From: Pseudolabrys sp. Root1462
GTDB taxonomy: Bacteria; Pseudomonadota; Alphaproteobacteria; Rhizobiales; Xanthobacteraceae
DNA: 64,000 nt
NCBI RefSeq assembly: GCF_001426945.1
Contig: NZ_LMFS01000001.1
Span: forward strand, 1,267,757 to 1,331,756
Reading direction: 5' to 3'
Part shown: piece by piece, positions 25,639 to 35,365 of the stretch
How positions within the stretch are numbered: the stretch's first letter is position 1
Layout: every line of letters starts with the position of its first letter
Translations under genes and position numbers: made by a program
Notes under the pieces: model-generated
The model's input: the letters and a program-made list of their open reading frames with translations, nothing else
Databases searched by the model: none
What the model was told of the DNA's origin: nothing

Positions 25639-26343
25639 TTACTCCGCCGGAATCATCGGGCGCCGCGTACGCACGACCTGGTAGCCGCGACGGCCGAGAT
25701 ACCAGACCGGCGCGCTCCAGATGTGGACGAGGCGCGTGAACGGGAACAGCAGGAAGATGGTCATGCCGAGGAACAGGTGCGCCTTGAAGATCGGGTGCAC
25801 GTCGGCGATCAGCGCCGAGACGCCCGGCTGCAAGGTGAGGATGCCCTGCGCCCAGGTCATGAACTTCACCATCTCATGGCCGTCGAGATGATGCAGCGAC
25901 ACATAGATGGTGCCGAGCCCGAGGATGAGCTGCGCGTAGAGAATGAGCAGAATGGCGATATCGCCGAATGACGACGTGGTGCGGATGCGGGCGTCGAACA
26001 GGCGGCGGTGCACCAGCAGCGTGATGCCGACGAAGCAGGCGACGCCGGCGACGCCGCCGATGCCGATCGCCATCCATTGCTTGAAGGTATGCGAGATGCC
26101 GAGGGTGTCGAACACCCAGATCGGCGTCAGCAGCCCGACTAGGTGGCCGGCGAAGATCAGGAGGATGCCGACATGGAACAGGTTGGAGCCCCAGGTCAGT
26201 TGCTTGCGCCGCAGGAGCTGGCTCGATCCCGAGCGCCAGGTGTATTGCTCGCGGTCGAAGCGCACGAGGCTGCCGAGCAGGAACACGGTGAGGCAGAGGT
26301 AAGGGTACCAGCCGAAGACGATGTGATTGATCATGTCACGCAT
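25639..26343 (-). CDS. narI: Respiratory nitrate reductase gamma subunit (cytochrome b)
   Basis: Membrane anchor of 234 residues carrying two b hemes, which passes electrons from quinol to NarH. It begins MRDMINHIVFGWYPYLCLTVF and has about five membrane segments with the expected histidines in LFHVGILLIFAGHLVG and in the late FKAHLFLG segment. ATG 26343 gives the usual family length; the longer open frame upstream overlaps narJ and is not coding. It is followed by the parvulin gene after five bases. Confidence 0.94.
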   Translation of the reverse strand: MRDMINHIVFGWYPYLCLTVFLLGSLVRFDREQYTWRSGSSQLLRRKQLTWGSNLFHVGILLIFAGHLVGLLTPIWVFDTLGISHTFKQWMAIGIGGVAGVACFVGITLLVHRRLFDARIRTTSSFGDIAILLILYAQLILGLGTIYVSLHHLDGHEMVKFMTWAQGILTLQPGVSALIADVHPIFKAHLFLGMTIFLLFPFTRLVHIWSAPVWYLGRRGYQVVRTRRPMIPAE

Positions 26344-26353
26344 GGTCGTTTCC

Positions 26354-27064
26354 TTACGAACGCGGGCGTTGGGGCATGTCGGGAGCAGGGCGCATGGCGC
26401 CGCGCACGCGGGCAACGATGCCGTCCTTGCAGCCGTCGCCGGAGCCGGGACCGAAATTGACCGGCTCGTCCTCCCAGGCGGCATCGAGGGCCGCGAGGTC
26501 GTTGGCGTCGGGGTCCGGCAACTGCAACAGCGCCGAGACTTCGGCGTCTTTCGGCTTCGCCGTGGACAGTGCGACCAACGCACGGAACGCCGCTTCGTAA
26601 GCGGAGTCACGCTTGCGCAGCCGCTCGGCTATCGCGGCGAAGATATGCGCCGGCTGGCCAAGCGTCTCGCAGGCCTCCTTGAGCGGCCGGGTGGCGAGGT
26701 ATTCAAGGAACAGCGGCAGGAAGTCGGGCAGCTCGGCCGCGCTCATATAGAGACCGGCCTCTTCGTACTGGCCCTTGAGGTCGATCATGGCCTGGCCGCG
26801 GTCGCGGCTTTCGCCGTGAACGTGCTCGAACAGATGCAGCGACAGCGAGCGCGTGCGATCGAACAGCAGCACATAGCGCTCCTGCAGGTCGTAGAGATCG
26901 CCGGTACCGATGTCGTCTACCAGCGCCTGCAGATCGGTGCGCACGCGGCGAGGGATGAGCGAGTCAGCGGCGAGCACGGTGCCGATCACGCCCGACACGC
27001 TCTGGATCTCGGCGGTCGGATAAGTCAGCAGCGCGGATAGTGCCTTGAGGGTGAGATTCATCAC
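26354..27064 (-). CDS. narJ: Nitrate reductase molybdenum cofactor assembly chaperone
   Basis: Cytoplasmic chaperone of 236 residues needed to insert the molybdenum cofactor into NarG. Typical features are LKALSALLTYPTAEIQ at the start, LFDRTRSLSLHLFEHVHGESRDRGQAM in the middle and LPDFLPLFLEYLATRP. Its ATG overlaps the narH stop (ATGA), and narI starts ten bases after its stop, giving the classical GHJI order. Confidence 0.94.
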   Translation of the reverse strand: MMNLTLKALSALLTYPTAEIQSVSGVIGTVLAADSLIPRRVRTDLQALVDDIGTGDLYDLQERYVLLFDRTRSLSLHLFEHVHGESRDRGQAMIDLKGQYEEAGLYMSAAELPDFLPLFLEYLATRPLKEACETLGQPAHIFAAIAERLRKRDSAYEAAFRALVALSTAKPKDAEVSALLQLPDPDANDLAALDAAWEDEPVNFGPGSGDGCKDGIVARVRGAMRPAPDMPQRPRS

Positions 27065-28581
27065 ACCACCTCCATCGGAGTCTTGGCGCGCTTCGGCGTG
27101 CCGAACAGATTGGTCTCGGACGAGCCGCCGGAGCAGCCATTGCCGAACGAGAAGCCGCAGGAGCCGCGCATGTCGTAGGCATCCTCGTTGATCTCGCGGT
27201 GGGCCGTGGGGATGACGAAACGATCCTCGTAATTGGCAATCGCCATCACGTGATACATGTCGTCGATCTGCTGGCCGGTGAGGCCGACGCGTCTGGCGAT
27301 GTTTTCGTCGATGACACCGTCGATCGTCTTCGCCCGCATGTAGGCGCGCATCGCCAGCATGCGTTCCAGACCGAGCGCCACCGGCTCTTCCTTGCCGGCG
27401 GTCAGCAGGTTGGCGAGATACTTGAGGGGGATGCGCAAGGAGCGCACGTCCGGCATCTCGCCGTCATGGCCGATCTTGCCGGCCTGCGCTGCCGACTGGA
27501 TGGGCGACAGCGGCGGCACGTACCAGACCATCGGCAGCGTGCGGTATTCGGGATGGAGCGGGAAGGCGACCTTCCACTCCATCGCCATCTTGTAGACGGG
27601 CGAGCGCCGCGCACCTTCGAGCCAGTTCTCGCTGATTCCGTCGCGACGCGCCTGCTCGATCACCTTCGGATCGTGCGGGTTGAGAAACACGCCGAGCTGG
27701 GCGTCGTAGAGGTCCTGCTCGTTCGGCACGCTGGCCGCTTCCTCGATGCGATCCGCGTCATAAAGCACGACGCCGAGATAGCGGATGCGGCCGACGCAGG
27801 TCTCCGAGCACACCGTCGGCTGGCCGGCCTCGATGCGCGGGTAGCAGAAGATGCACTTCTCGGATTTGCCGCTCGACCAGTTGTAATAGATCTTCTTGTA
27901 GGGGCAGCCGGACACGCACATGCGCCAGCCGCGGCACTTGTCCTGATCGATGAGGACGATGCCGTCTTCCTCGCGCTTGTAGATGGCGCCCGAAGGGCAG
28001 GCCGCCGCGCAGGTCGGGTTGAGGCAGTGCTCGCACAGCCGCGGCAGGTACATCATGAAGGTGTTTTCGAACTGGCCGTAGATGTCCTTCTGCACGCCCT
28101 CGAAATTGACGTCCTTCGAGCGCTTGGCGAACTCGGTGCCGAGGATTTCCTCCCAGTTCGGACCCCACTCGATCTTCTCCATGCGCTCGCCGGTGATCAG
28201 CGATCGCGGCCGTGCCGTCGGCGAGGCCTTGAGCTCCGGCGCGTTCTGCAGGTGCTCGTAATCGAAGGTGAACGGCTCGTAGTAGTCGTCGATTTCCGGC
28301 AGGTCCGGGTTGGCGAAGATGTTCGCCAGCACCCGCCATTTCGAGCCGATGCGCGGTTCGATCTTGCCGTTCTTCTTGCGCCGCCAGCCGCCGTTCCAGC
28401 GGCTCTGGTTCTCCCACTCCTTGGGATAGCCGATGCCGGGCTTGGTCTCGACGTTGTTGAACCAGGCATATTCCATGCCCTCGCGGTTGGTCCACACGTT
28501 CTTGCAGGTGACGGAACAGGTGTGGCAGCCGATGCATTTGTCGAGGTTCAGCACCATCGCGATTTGTGCGCGGATTTTCAT
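27061..28581 (-). CDS. narH: Respiratory nitrate reductase beta subunit (iron-sulfur)
   Basis: A 506-residue electron-transfer subunit. Four cysteine clusters are visible: CIGCHTCSVTCKNVW, CEHCLNPTCAAACP, CRGWRMCVSGCPYKK (Trp in place of one Cys, the mark of the [3Fe-4S] cluster) and CIFCYPRIEAGQPTVC. The start IRAQIAMVLNLDKCIGC is typical. It overlaps narG and narJ by four bases on each side, so NarG, NarH and NarJ are translationally coupled. Confidence 0.96.
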   Translation of the reverse strand: MKIRAQIAMVLNLDKCIGCHTCSVTCKNVWTNREGMEYAWFNNVETKPGIGYPKEWENQSRWNGGWRRKKNGKIEPRIGSKWRVLANIFANPDLPEIDDYYEPFTFDYEHLQNAPELKASPTARPRSLITGERMEKIEWGPNWEEILGTEFAKRSKDVNFEGVQKDIYGQFENTFMMYLPRLCEHCLNPTCAAACPSGAIYKREEDGIVLIDQDKCRGWRMCVSGCPYKKIYYNWSSGKSEKCIFCYPRIEAGQPTVCSETCVGRIRYLGVVLYDADRIEEAASVPNEQDLYDAQLGVFLNPHDPKVIEQARRDGISENWLEGARRSPVYKMAMEWKVAFPLHPEYRTLPMVWYVPPLSPIQSAAQAGKIGHDGEMPDVRSLRIPLKYLANLLTAGKEEPVALGLERMLAMRAYMRAKTIDGVIDENIARRVGLTGQQIDDMYHVMAIANYEDRFVIPTAHREINEDAYDMRGSCGFSFGNGCSGGSSETNLFGTPKRAKTPMEVV

Positions 28582-31500
28582 TCTGCGGCCTCCAGTTTGG
28601 TCTCAGGCGCATTTTTAGGCGCGACGGTGAGCGGTTCGGGCTGATCGGCGGTCGGCTTGTCGAGCCAATCGACGGTTTTCATCTTGCGGATGATGACGAA
28701 TTCATCGCGGTTGGTGCCGATCGTTCCATAGTAGTTGAAGCCGTAGGCCTGCTGGGCATAGCCGCCGATCATGTGCGTCGGCTTGACGACCACGCGCGTC
28801 ACCGAGTTATGGATGCCGCCGCGCTGGCCGGTTACTTCCGAGCCGGGCACGTTCACGATCTTTTCTTGTGCGTGATACATCATGCACATGCCGTCTTTGA
28901 CGCGCTGCGAGACGACGGCGCGTGCGACCAGTGCGCCGTTCGAGTTGTAGGCCTCGATCCAGTCATTGTCGGCGATGCCGACCTTCTTGGCGTCGTTCTC
29001 GCTGATCCAGACGATCGGCCCGCCGCGCGACAGCGTGAGCATCAACAGGTTGTCGGTGTAGGTGGAGTGGATGCCCCACTTCTGATGCGGCGTGATGAAG
29101 TTGAGGACGATCTGCTTTTCGCCATTCGGCTTGGTATCGATCACCGGCTTGACCGCCTTGAGATCGACCGGCGGGCGATAGACGCACAGCGCTTCGCCGA
29201 ACGCCCGCATCCACAGATGATCCTGGTAAAGCTGCTGGCGGCCGGACAGGGTGCGCCATGGGATCAGTTCGTGGACGTTGGTGTAGCCGGCGTTGTAGCA
29301 GACCTTCTCGGACTCCAGGCCGGACCAGGTCGGCGCCGAGATGATCTTGCGCGGCTGGGCCACCACGTCGCGGAAGCGGATCTTCTCGTCTTCCTTCGGA
29401 ATGGCGAGATGGGTGTGGTCGAGACCGGTGGTCTTCCCCAGCGCGTCCCAGGCCTTGACCGCGACTTCGCCGTTGGTCTCCGGCGCCAGCGACAGGATCA
29501 CTTCGGTGGCGTCGATGTCGGTGTCGATGCGGGCGAGGCCCTTGGTCGCGCCTTCCTCGGTCACTTCGCCGTTGAGGCGCTTCAGCAGTTCGACCTCGTG
29601 CTCGGTGTTCCAGGCCATGCCCTTCACGCCGTTGCCGAGCTTCTGCATCAGCGGGCCGAGCGCGGTGAAGCGCTTGTAGAGGTTCGGATAGTCGCGCTCG
29701 ACCACTGTCACCGCCGGCATGGTCTTGCCGGGGATCGGATCGATTTCGCCTTTCTTCCATTCCTTGACGTCGAGCGCCTGCGCGATCTCGCCAGGCGAGT
29801 CGTGCTGGATCGGCGTCATCACCACGTCCTTCTCGACGCCCAGCACTTCGGGCGAGACGCGCGAGAACGCCTTGGCGATGGCCTTGTAGATCTCCCAGTC
29901 GCTCTTGGCCTCCCACACCGGGTCCACCGCGGACGTCAGCGGATGGATGAAGGGATGCATGTCGGAGGTGTTGAGATCGTTCTTTTCGTACCAGGTGGCG
30001 GTCGGCAGCACGATGTCCGAGTAGACGCAGGTCGTGGACATGCGGAAGTCGAGCGTCACGAGCAGATCGAGCTTTCCTTTCGGAGCGTCGTCGTGCCAGG
30101 CGACTTCCTTCGGCTTCTTCTTGCCGGTTTCGCCGAGATCCTTGCCTTGCACGCCATGGGTGGTGCCGAGCAGGTGCTTGAGGAAATATTCGTGGCCCTT
30201 GCCCGAGGAGCCGAGCAGGTTGGAGCGCCACACGAACATGTTGCGCGGCCAATTGTCGGGATGGTCCGGGTCCTCGCAGGCCATCTGCAGCTCGCCGGAC
30301 TTAAGCCCCTTGGAGACGTAGTCCTTGGGCTCCAGGCCCGCGGCCTGCGCCTTGGCGGCGAGGTCCAGCGGGTTCTGCCTGAGCTGCGGTGCCGATGGCA
30401 GCCAGCCCATGCGCTCGGCGCGCACATTATAATCGATCAGCGCGCCGTCCCACGGACCGGCAGGCGCCGTCGGCGACAGGATCTCCTCGACGCCGACAGT
30501 CTCGTAGCGCCACTGATCGGTGTGAGCGTAGAAGAAGGACGTCGAATTCTGCTGGCGCGGCGGCCGGCCCCAGTCGAGGCCGAAGGCCAGCGGCAGCCAT
30601 CCGGATTGCGGCCGCAGCTTCTCCTGTCCGACGTAATGCGACCAGCCGCCGCCCGACTGACCGACGCAACCGCACATCACCAGCATGTTGATGGCGCCGC
30701 GGTAGTTCATGTCGCAGTGGTACCAGTGGTTCATGGCGGCGCCGATGATGATCATCGAGCGCCCCTTGGTCTTCTCGGCGTTGAGGGCGAATTCGCGCGC
30801 CGTGGTGATGATCTGGTCGCGCGGCACGCCGGTGATCTTCTCGGCCCAGGCCGGCGTATAGGGCACGTTCTCGTCGTACGACTTGGCGACGTGCGCGCCG
30901 CCGAAGCCGCGGTCGATGCCGTAATTGGCGACGAACAGGTCGTAGACGGTGGCGACCAGCTTCTCGCCGTCCTTGAGCGCGACGAGCTTGGCGGGGACCT
31001 TGCGTGTCAGCACGCTCGGATGGTCGGTGCCGGCGAAGTGGTCATGCTCGCGGTTGCCGAAATAGGGGAAATCGACATCGGCGAGTTCGTCACGGTCGTC
31101 GGCGAAGGAGAGTTGCAGCTTGGTGGCTTCGCCGTCGGACTTCTTCTCCTCGAGATTCCACTTGCCCTTCTCGCCCCAGCGGAAACCGACGGAGCCGCGC
31201 GGCGCGACGATGCTCTTGCTCGCTTCGTCGAATGCGACGGTCTTCCACTCGGGATTGTTGGTTTCGCCGAGGTCGCCGGTGAAGTCGGAGGCTCGCAACA
31301 GCCGCCCGGGCACCAGCCTACCGTTCTGCTTCACGAGCTCCACCAGCATCGGCATGTCGGTGTACTGGCGGACATAGTCGCCAAAGTAGGGGACCTGCCG
31401 GTCGATGTGGAATTCGCGCAGAATAACGTGGCCCATCGCCATGGCGAGCGCGGCGTCGGTGCCTTGCTTCACCGAGATCCACAGATCGGCGAACTTGGAA

Positions 31501-32360
31501 GCTTCCGAATAGTCCGGGCAGATGACGACGCTCTTGGCGCCGCGGTAGCGCGCCTCGGTATAGAAGTGAGCGTCCGGCGTGCGCGTCTGCGGCACGTTGG
31601 AGCCCCACAGGATCAGGAAGCCCGAATTGTACCAGTCGGCGCTCTCGGGCACGTCGGTCTGCTCGCCCCAGGTTTGCGGCGAGGCGGGCGGCAGGTCGCA
31701 GTACCAGTCGTAGAACGACATGCAGACGCCGCCGAGCAGCGACAGGTAGCGCGAGCCGGCGGCATAGGAGACCATCGACATCGCCGGGATCGGTGAAAAG
31801 CCGATGACGCGGTCGGGGCCGTGCTTCTTCACGGTATAGGCGTTGGCCGCGGCAATGATTTCGGTGACTTCGTCCCAGGTGGCGCGCACGAAGCCGCCGA
31901 GGCCGCGCTTGGAGACGTAAGCTTCGCGTTTCGCCGGCTCTTCGACGATGGAGGCCCAGGCCGCGACCGGCGTGCGCACGACGCGCGCCTCGCGCCAGAG
32001 CTTGAGTAGCCGCGAGCGCACCAGCGGATATTTCACGCGGTTGCCGGAGTATAGATACCAGGAGTAGCTGGCGCCGCGCGAGCAGCCGCGCGGCTCATGG
32101 TTCGGCAACTCCGGCCGCGTGCGCGGATAATCGGTCTGCTGCGTCTCCCAGGTGACGATGCCGCCCTTGACGTAGATCTTCCACGAGCAGGAGCCGGTGC
32201 AGTTGGCGCCGTGCGTCGAGCGAACGATCTTGTCGTGCTGCCAGCGCTTGCGATAGCCGTCCTCCCAGCGCCGGTCTTCGTGGGTGAGGATGCCGTGGCC
32301 GTCGGAGAACGGCTCGTCGCCGCGATTGAAGAAGGTCAGTCGATCGAGGAAATGGCTCAT
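28578..32360 (-). CDS. narG: Respiratory nitrate reductase alpha subunit (molybdopterin, catalytic)
   Basis: A 1260-residue catalytic subunit that reduces nitrate to nitrite on the cytoplasmic side of the membrane. The FS0 cluster ligands lie in HGANCTGSCSW plus the later EPRGCSRGASYSW cysteine, and the molybdenum-ligand aspartate is in WYCDLPPASPQTWGEQ. The N-terminus (FFNRGDEPFSDGHG) has no twin-arginine signal, as expected for NarG. The length equals the family norm. narK lies 16 bases upstream in the same unit. Confidence 0.96.
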   Translation of the reverse strand: MSHFLDRLTFFNRGDEPFSDGHGILTHEDRRWEDGYRKRWQHDKIVRSTHGANCTGSCSWKIYVKGGIVTWETQQTDYPRTRPELPNHEPRGCSRGASYSWYLYSGNRVKYPLVRSRLLKLWREARVVRTPVAAWASIVEEPAKREAYVSKRGLGGFVRATWDEVTEIIAAANAYTVKKHGPDRVIGFSPIPAMSMVSYAAGSRYLSLLGGVCMSFYDWYCDLPPASPQTWGEQTDVPESADWYNSGFLILWGSNVPQTRTPDAHFYTEARYRGAKSVVICPDYSEASKFADLWISVKQGTDAALAMAMGHVILREFHIDRQVPYFGDYVRQYTDMPMLVELVKQNGRLVPGRLLRASDFTGDLGETNNPEWKTVAFDEASKSIVAPRGSVGFRWGEKGKWNLEEKKSDGEATKLQLSFADDRDELADVDFPYFGNREHDHFAGTDHPSVLTRKVPAKLVALKDGEKLVATVYDLFVANYGIDRGFGGAHVAKSYDENVPYTPAWAEKITGVPRDQIITTAREFALNAEKTKGRSMIIIGAAMNHWYHCDMNYRGAINMLVMCGCVGQSGGGWSHYVGQEKLRPQSGWLPLAFGLDWGRPPRQQNSTSFFYAHTDQWRYETVGVEEILSPTAPAGPWDGALIDYNVRAERMGWLPSAPQLRQNPLDLAAKAQAAGLEPKDYVSKGLKSGELQMACEDPDHPDNWPRNMFVWRSNLLGSSGKGHEYFLKHLLGTTHGVQGKDLGETGKKKPKEVAWHDDAPKGKLDLLVTLDFRMSTTCVYSDIVLPTATWYEKNDLNTSDMHPFIHPLTSAVDPVWEAKSDWEIYKAIAKAFSRVSPEVLGVEKDVVMTPIQHDSPGEIAQALDVKEWKKGEIDPIPGKTMPAVTVVERDYPNLYKRFTALGPLMQKLGNGVKGMAWNTEHEVELLKRLNGEVTEEGATKGLARIDTDIDATEVILSLAPETNGEVAVKAWDALGKTTGLDHTHLAIPKEDEKIRFRDVVAQPRKIISAPTWSGLESEKVCYNAGYTNVHELIPWRTLSGRQQLYQDHLWMRAFGEALCVYRPPVDLKAVKPVIDTKPNGEKQIVLNFITPHQKWGIHSTYTDNLLMLTLSRGGPIVWISENDAKKVGIADNDWIEAYNSNGALVARAVVSQRVKDGMCMMYHAQEKIVNVPGSEVTGQRGGIHNSVTRVVVKPTHMIGGYAQQAYGFNYYGTIGTNRDEFVIIRKMKTVDWLDKPTADQPEPLTVAPKNAPETKLEAAE

Positions 32361-32376
32361 AGTTCTACTGTCCTTG

Positions 32377-35136
32377 TCATTCGGCGGGTTGTGCGGCGGC
32401 GGGCGGACGCGGTGCGGACGGCGGCAATGCGATGCGGTGCTCGACGTCGTAGAGCAGGCCGCCGCGGCGCGTGTAGAACCACCAGGTGGCGGCGAGGCAG
32501 GTGACGTAGAAGGCGAGGAAGCCCCACAGCGCGGCCTGCACGCCGCCGGTCATGGTGATCGAGGTGCCGTAGGCCTTCGGGACGAAGAAGGCGCCGAAGG
32601 CCGCGATCGCCGAGGTGAAGCCGGTGATCGCCGCCGATTCCTTCTCGGCCTGACGCAGCCGCGTGTCGCGATCCGCGGTCGGCATCAGCCGGTCCATCTC
32701 CTTGCGCATGATGTTGGGGATCATCTGGAAGGTCGAGGCGTTGCCGACGCCGGCGGCGAAGAACAGCACCAGGAACATCGCGAAGAAGCCCCAGAACGCG
32801 TAGGGCTGATCCTTGATGCCGAGGAAGTAGAGGACGCCGAGTACGCCCACCATCATCATGATCCAGACCCACATGGTGACGCGGCCGCCGCCGAACTTGT
32901 CGGAGACCCAGCCCGTTGCCGAGCGCGACAAGGCGCCGACCAGCGGACCGACGAAGACGAAGGCCAGCGCATCGACCGCCGGGAACTGCGTCTTGGCCAG
33001 CAGCGGAAAGCCGGCGGAGTAGCCGATGAACGAACCGAAGGTGCCGGTGTAGAGCCAGCACATCACCCAGTTGTGCTTGCGCTCGAAGATCACCGCCTGC
33101 TCGCTGAACGATGCCTTGGCGGACGCGATGTCGTTCATGCCGAACCAGCAGGCGAAGGCGCTGGCGGCGATGAACGGCACCCAGATGAAGCCGGCATTCT
33201 GCAGCCACAGCTTTCCGGTCGCGCTGATCGGCTGCGGATCGCCGCCGAGCCAGCCGAACACGCCGGCCGTGATGACGATCGGGATGACGAACTGCACGAC
33301 GCTGACGCCGAGATTGCCGAGGCCGGCATTCAGCGCAAGGGCGTTGCCCTTCTCCGCCTTCGGGAAGAAGAAGGAGATATTGGCCATTGACGAGGCGAAG
33401 TTGCCGCCGCCGAGACCGCAGAGCAGCGCGAGGCCGAGGAAGATGAAGTAGGGCGTCTCGGGATGCTGCACGACGTAGCCGATGCCGACCGCGGGGATGA
33501 TCAGCGACCAGGTCGCCAGCGTGGTCCACAGGCGGCCGCCGAAGATCGGCACCATGAAGGAGTAGAAGATCCGCAGCACCGCGCCGGAAATGCCCGGCAG
33601 CGCCGCCAGCCAGAACAGCTCATCGGTGGTGAACTTGAAGCCGACCGCCGGCAGCTTGGCGACCACCACCGACCAGACCTGCCAGACCGCGAAGGACAGC
33701 AGCAGCGCCGGGATCGAGAGCCACAGATTGCGGCGGGCGATGGCCCGGCCCGATGTCTCCCAGAAGGTTTTGTCTTCCGGGCGCCAGTCGGTGAGGATCT
33801 TGCCGGAGAGCGCACCGATGTGTTCGGGCTTGTGGATCTCCTGCATCTCGGGCAGTTCGGGCAGCTTCTGCAGCGCCGCGCCGACGACGCCGCGCTCCAT
33901 CTGACGGATGGCGAGATGCATCCAGATCAGCGCGCCGGTGACCAGGACGAACAGCAGCATGAAGCAGCTCGTCTGAATGCCGGTGAGATCGTTGAGCGCG
34001 CCGAAGGCGATCGGCAGCACGAAGCCGCCGAGCCCGCCGATCATGCCGACGAGGCCGCCGACCGAGCCGACATTCTTTGGATAGTAAACGGGGATGTGCT
34101 TGTAGACGGCGGCCTTGCCCAGCGCCATGAAGAAGCCGAGCACGAACACGGTGACGATGAACGGCGTGAACCCCATCTCCATGTGGAACGAAATCGGCCC
34201 GCTGATGGTGCGCACGACGTAGTCCGTCGGCGGGTAGGACAGGATGAAGGTGCAGAGCACGCTGACCAGAAAGGTCCAGTACATCACGCGCCGCGCTCCG
34301 TAACGGTCGGAGAGGTGGCCGCCGTAGACGCGGAAGAGACTGGCCGGCAACGAGAACATGGCGGCCGCCATACCCGCGGTCTTGATGTCGACGCCGTAGA
34401 CGGCGATCAGATAACGCGGCAGCCACAGCGACAGCGCCACGAAGGCACCGAACACGAAGAAGTAATAGAGTGCGAAGCGCCAGACCTGGATGTTCTTCAA
34501 GGGCGCAAGCTCGAGCCAGGCGCTGGTCGGCTTCTCGCCGCGCGCGCGGCGGGCGCGCAGCACCGGATCGTCGTCGGTGGTGAACCAGTAGACGACCGCC
34601 ATCACCGCAATGCCGACGGCCCAGACCTGCGCCGTCACCTGCCAGCCGTAGGCGACCAGCACAAAGGGCGCGACGAACTTGGTGACCGCGGCGCCGACAT
34701 TGCCGGCGCCGAAGATGCCGAGCGCCGTGCCCTGTTTCTCCGTCGGATACCAGCGCGACACGTAGGCGACACCGACCGCGAAGGAGCCGCCGGCGATGCC
34801 GACGCCGAGCGCCGCCAACAGCATCTGCGGATACGTCTGCGCGTAGGACAGCAGGAAGGTCGCCACCGCTGCCGCCAGCATGGTGACGGTGTAGACGACG
34901 CGGCCGCCGTACTGGTCGGTCCAGATGCCCAGCGCCAGCCGGATCAGCGAACCGGTGAGGATTGGCGTGCCGACCAGAAGGCCGAACTCGGTCTCGTTGA
35001 GATTGAGCTGCTGTTTGATCTGGACGCCGATGATGGCGAAGATGGTCCAGACGGCGAAGCACACCGTGAACGCGATCGTGGACATCCACAGCGCCCGGCT
35101 CTGGCCGGGGGTGGCCGTAGTAATTTGCGTTGGCAT
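32377..35136 (-). CDS. narK: Fused nitrate/nitrite transporter (NarK1-NarK2)
   Basis: A 919-residue membrane protein made of two major-facilitator units. The first (about residues 15-410) starts LWMSTIAFTVCFAVWTIFA and is of the proton-nitrate symporter type; the second (about 465-890) starts NLWLSIPALLLSFAVWQVW and carries the nitrate-signature GLGGGNFASSMANISFFFP, of the nitrate/nitrite antiporter type. About 24 membrane segments are expected. Such fusions are known from Paracoccus. It is the first gene of the nar unit, with an FNR-type box 60-73 bases upstream. Confidence 0.94.
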   Translation of the reverse strand: MPTQITTATPGQSRALWMSTIAFTVCFAVWTIFAIIGVQIKQQLNLNETEFGLLVGTPILTGSLIRLALGIWTDQYGGRVVYTVTMLAAAVATFLLSYAQTYPQMLLAALGVGIAGGSFAVGVAYVSRWYPTEKQGTALGIFGAGNVGAAVTKFVAPFVLVAYGWQVTAQVWAVGIAVMAVVYWFTTDDDPVLRARRARGEKPTSAWLELAPLKNIQVWRFALYYFFVFGAFVALSLWLPRYLIAVYGVDIKTAGMAAAMFSLPASLFRVYGGHLSDRYGARRVMYWTFLVSVLCTFILSYPPTDYVVRTISGPISFHMEMGFTPFIVTVFVLGFFMALGKAAVYKHIPVYYPKNVGSVGGLVGMIGGLGGFVLPIAFGALNDLTGIQTSCFMLLFVLVTGALIWMHLAIRQMERGVVGAALQKLPELPEMQEIHKPEHIGALSGKILTDWRPEDKTFWETSGRAIARRNLWLSIPALLLSFAVWQVWSVVVAKLPAVGFKFTTDELFWLAALPGISGAVLRIFYSFMVPIFGGRLWTTLATWSLIIPAVGIGYVVQHPETPYFIFLGLALLCGLGGGNFASSMANISFFFPKAEKGNALALNAGLGNLGVSVVQFVIPIVITAGVFGWLGGDPQPISATGKLWLQNAGFIWVPFIAASAFACWFGMNDIASAKASFSEQAVIFERKHNWVMCWLYTGTFGSFIGYSAGFPLLAKTQFPAVDALAFVFVGPLVGALSRSATGWVSDKFGGGRVTMWVWIMMMVGVLGVLYFLGIKDQPYAFWGFFAMFLVLFFAAGVGNASTFQMIPNIMRKEMDRLMPTADRDTRLRQAEKESAAITGFTSAIAAFGAFFVPKAYGTSITMTGGVQAALWGFLAFYVTCLAATWWFYTRRGGLLYDVEHRIALPPSAPRPPAAAQPAE

Positions 35137-35195
35137 GACGAACCCCGTCTTGAATATCGACGGGATCAGGAAGCCTCATCTTACCAATGGCCACT

Positions 35196-35209
35196 TTGCG
35201 TTTGATCAA
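35196..35209 (-). promoter_or_regulatory. FNR/NnrR-type box upstream of narK
   Basis: TTGCGTTTGATCAA fits TTGAT-N4-ATCAA with one perfect half and TTG of the other. Its centre lies 66.5 bases before the narK ATG, so a box at -41.5 would give a leader of about 25 bases. The same geometry is seen at nnrS. Confidence 0.6.
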
Positions 35210-35286
35210 CTCGACTTGGCGACTCTCAGAATTAAAACGTAATTGATCTTCGATATTCTTTGAGTTGACTAAAGCAATAGTGTCAC

Positions 35287-35300
35287 TTGACGTGCATCAA
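35287..35300 (+). promoter_or_regulatory. FNR/NnrR-type box upstream of the Crp/Fnr gene
   Basis: TTGACGTGCATCAA differs from TTGAT-N4-ATCAA at one base. Its centre is 72.5 bases before the ATG at 35366. A TATAAG at 35314-35319 is nearby but too close for a standard class II promoter. Autoregulation or control by another Fnr/FixK protein is likely. Confidence 0.62.
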
Positions 35301-35365
35301 GAGAAACTTAGGCTATAAGGAACTACGGCGCGCCATTGGATAAGCGCGACCTGGAGAACTCACGA

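Noticed and set aside
28566-31796. Plus-strand open frame of over 1000 codons opposite narG
   Set aside because: Antisense shadow typical of GC-rich genes; low-complexity Arg/His/Asp-rich translation, no domain, and narG on the other strand has unmistakable motifs.
35243-35256. TTGATCTTCGATAT as a fourth FNR box
   Set aside because: Only one half-site fits and the second half lacks ATCAA; its position does not suit either start.
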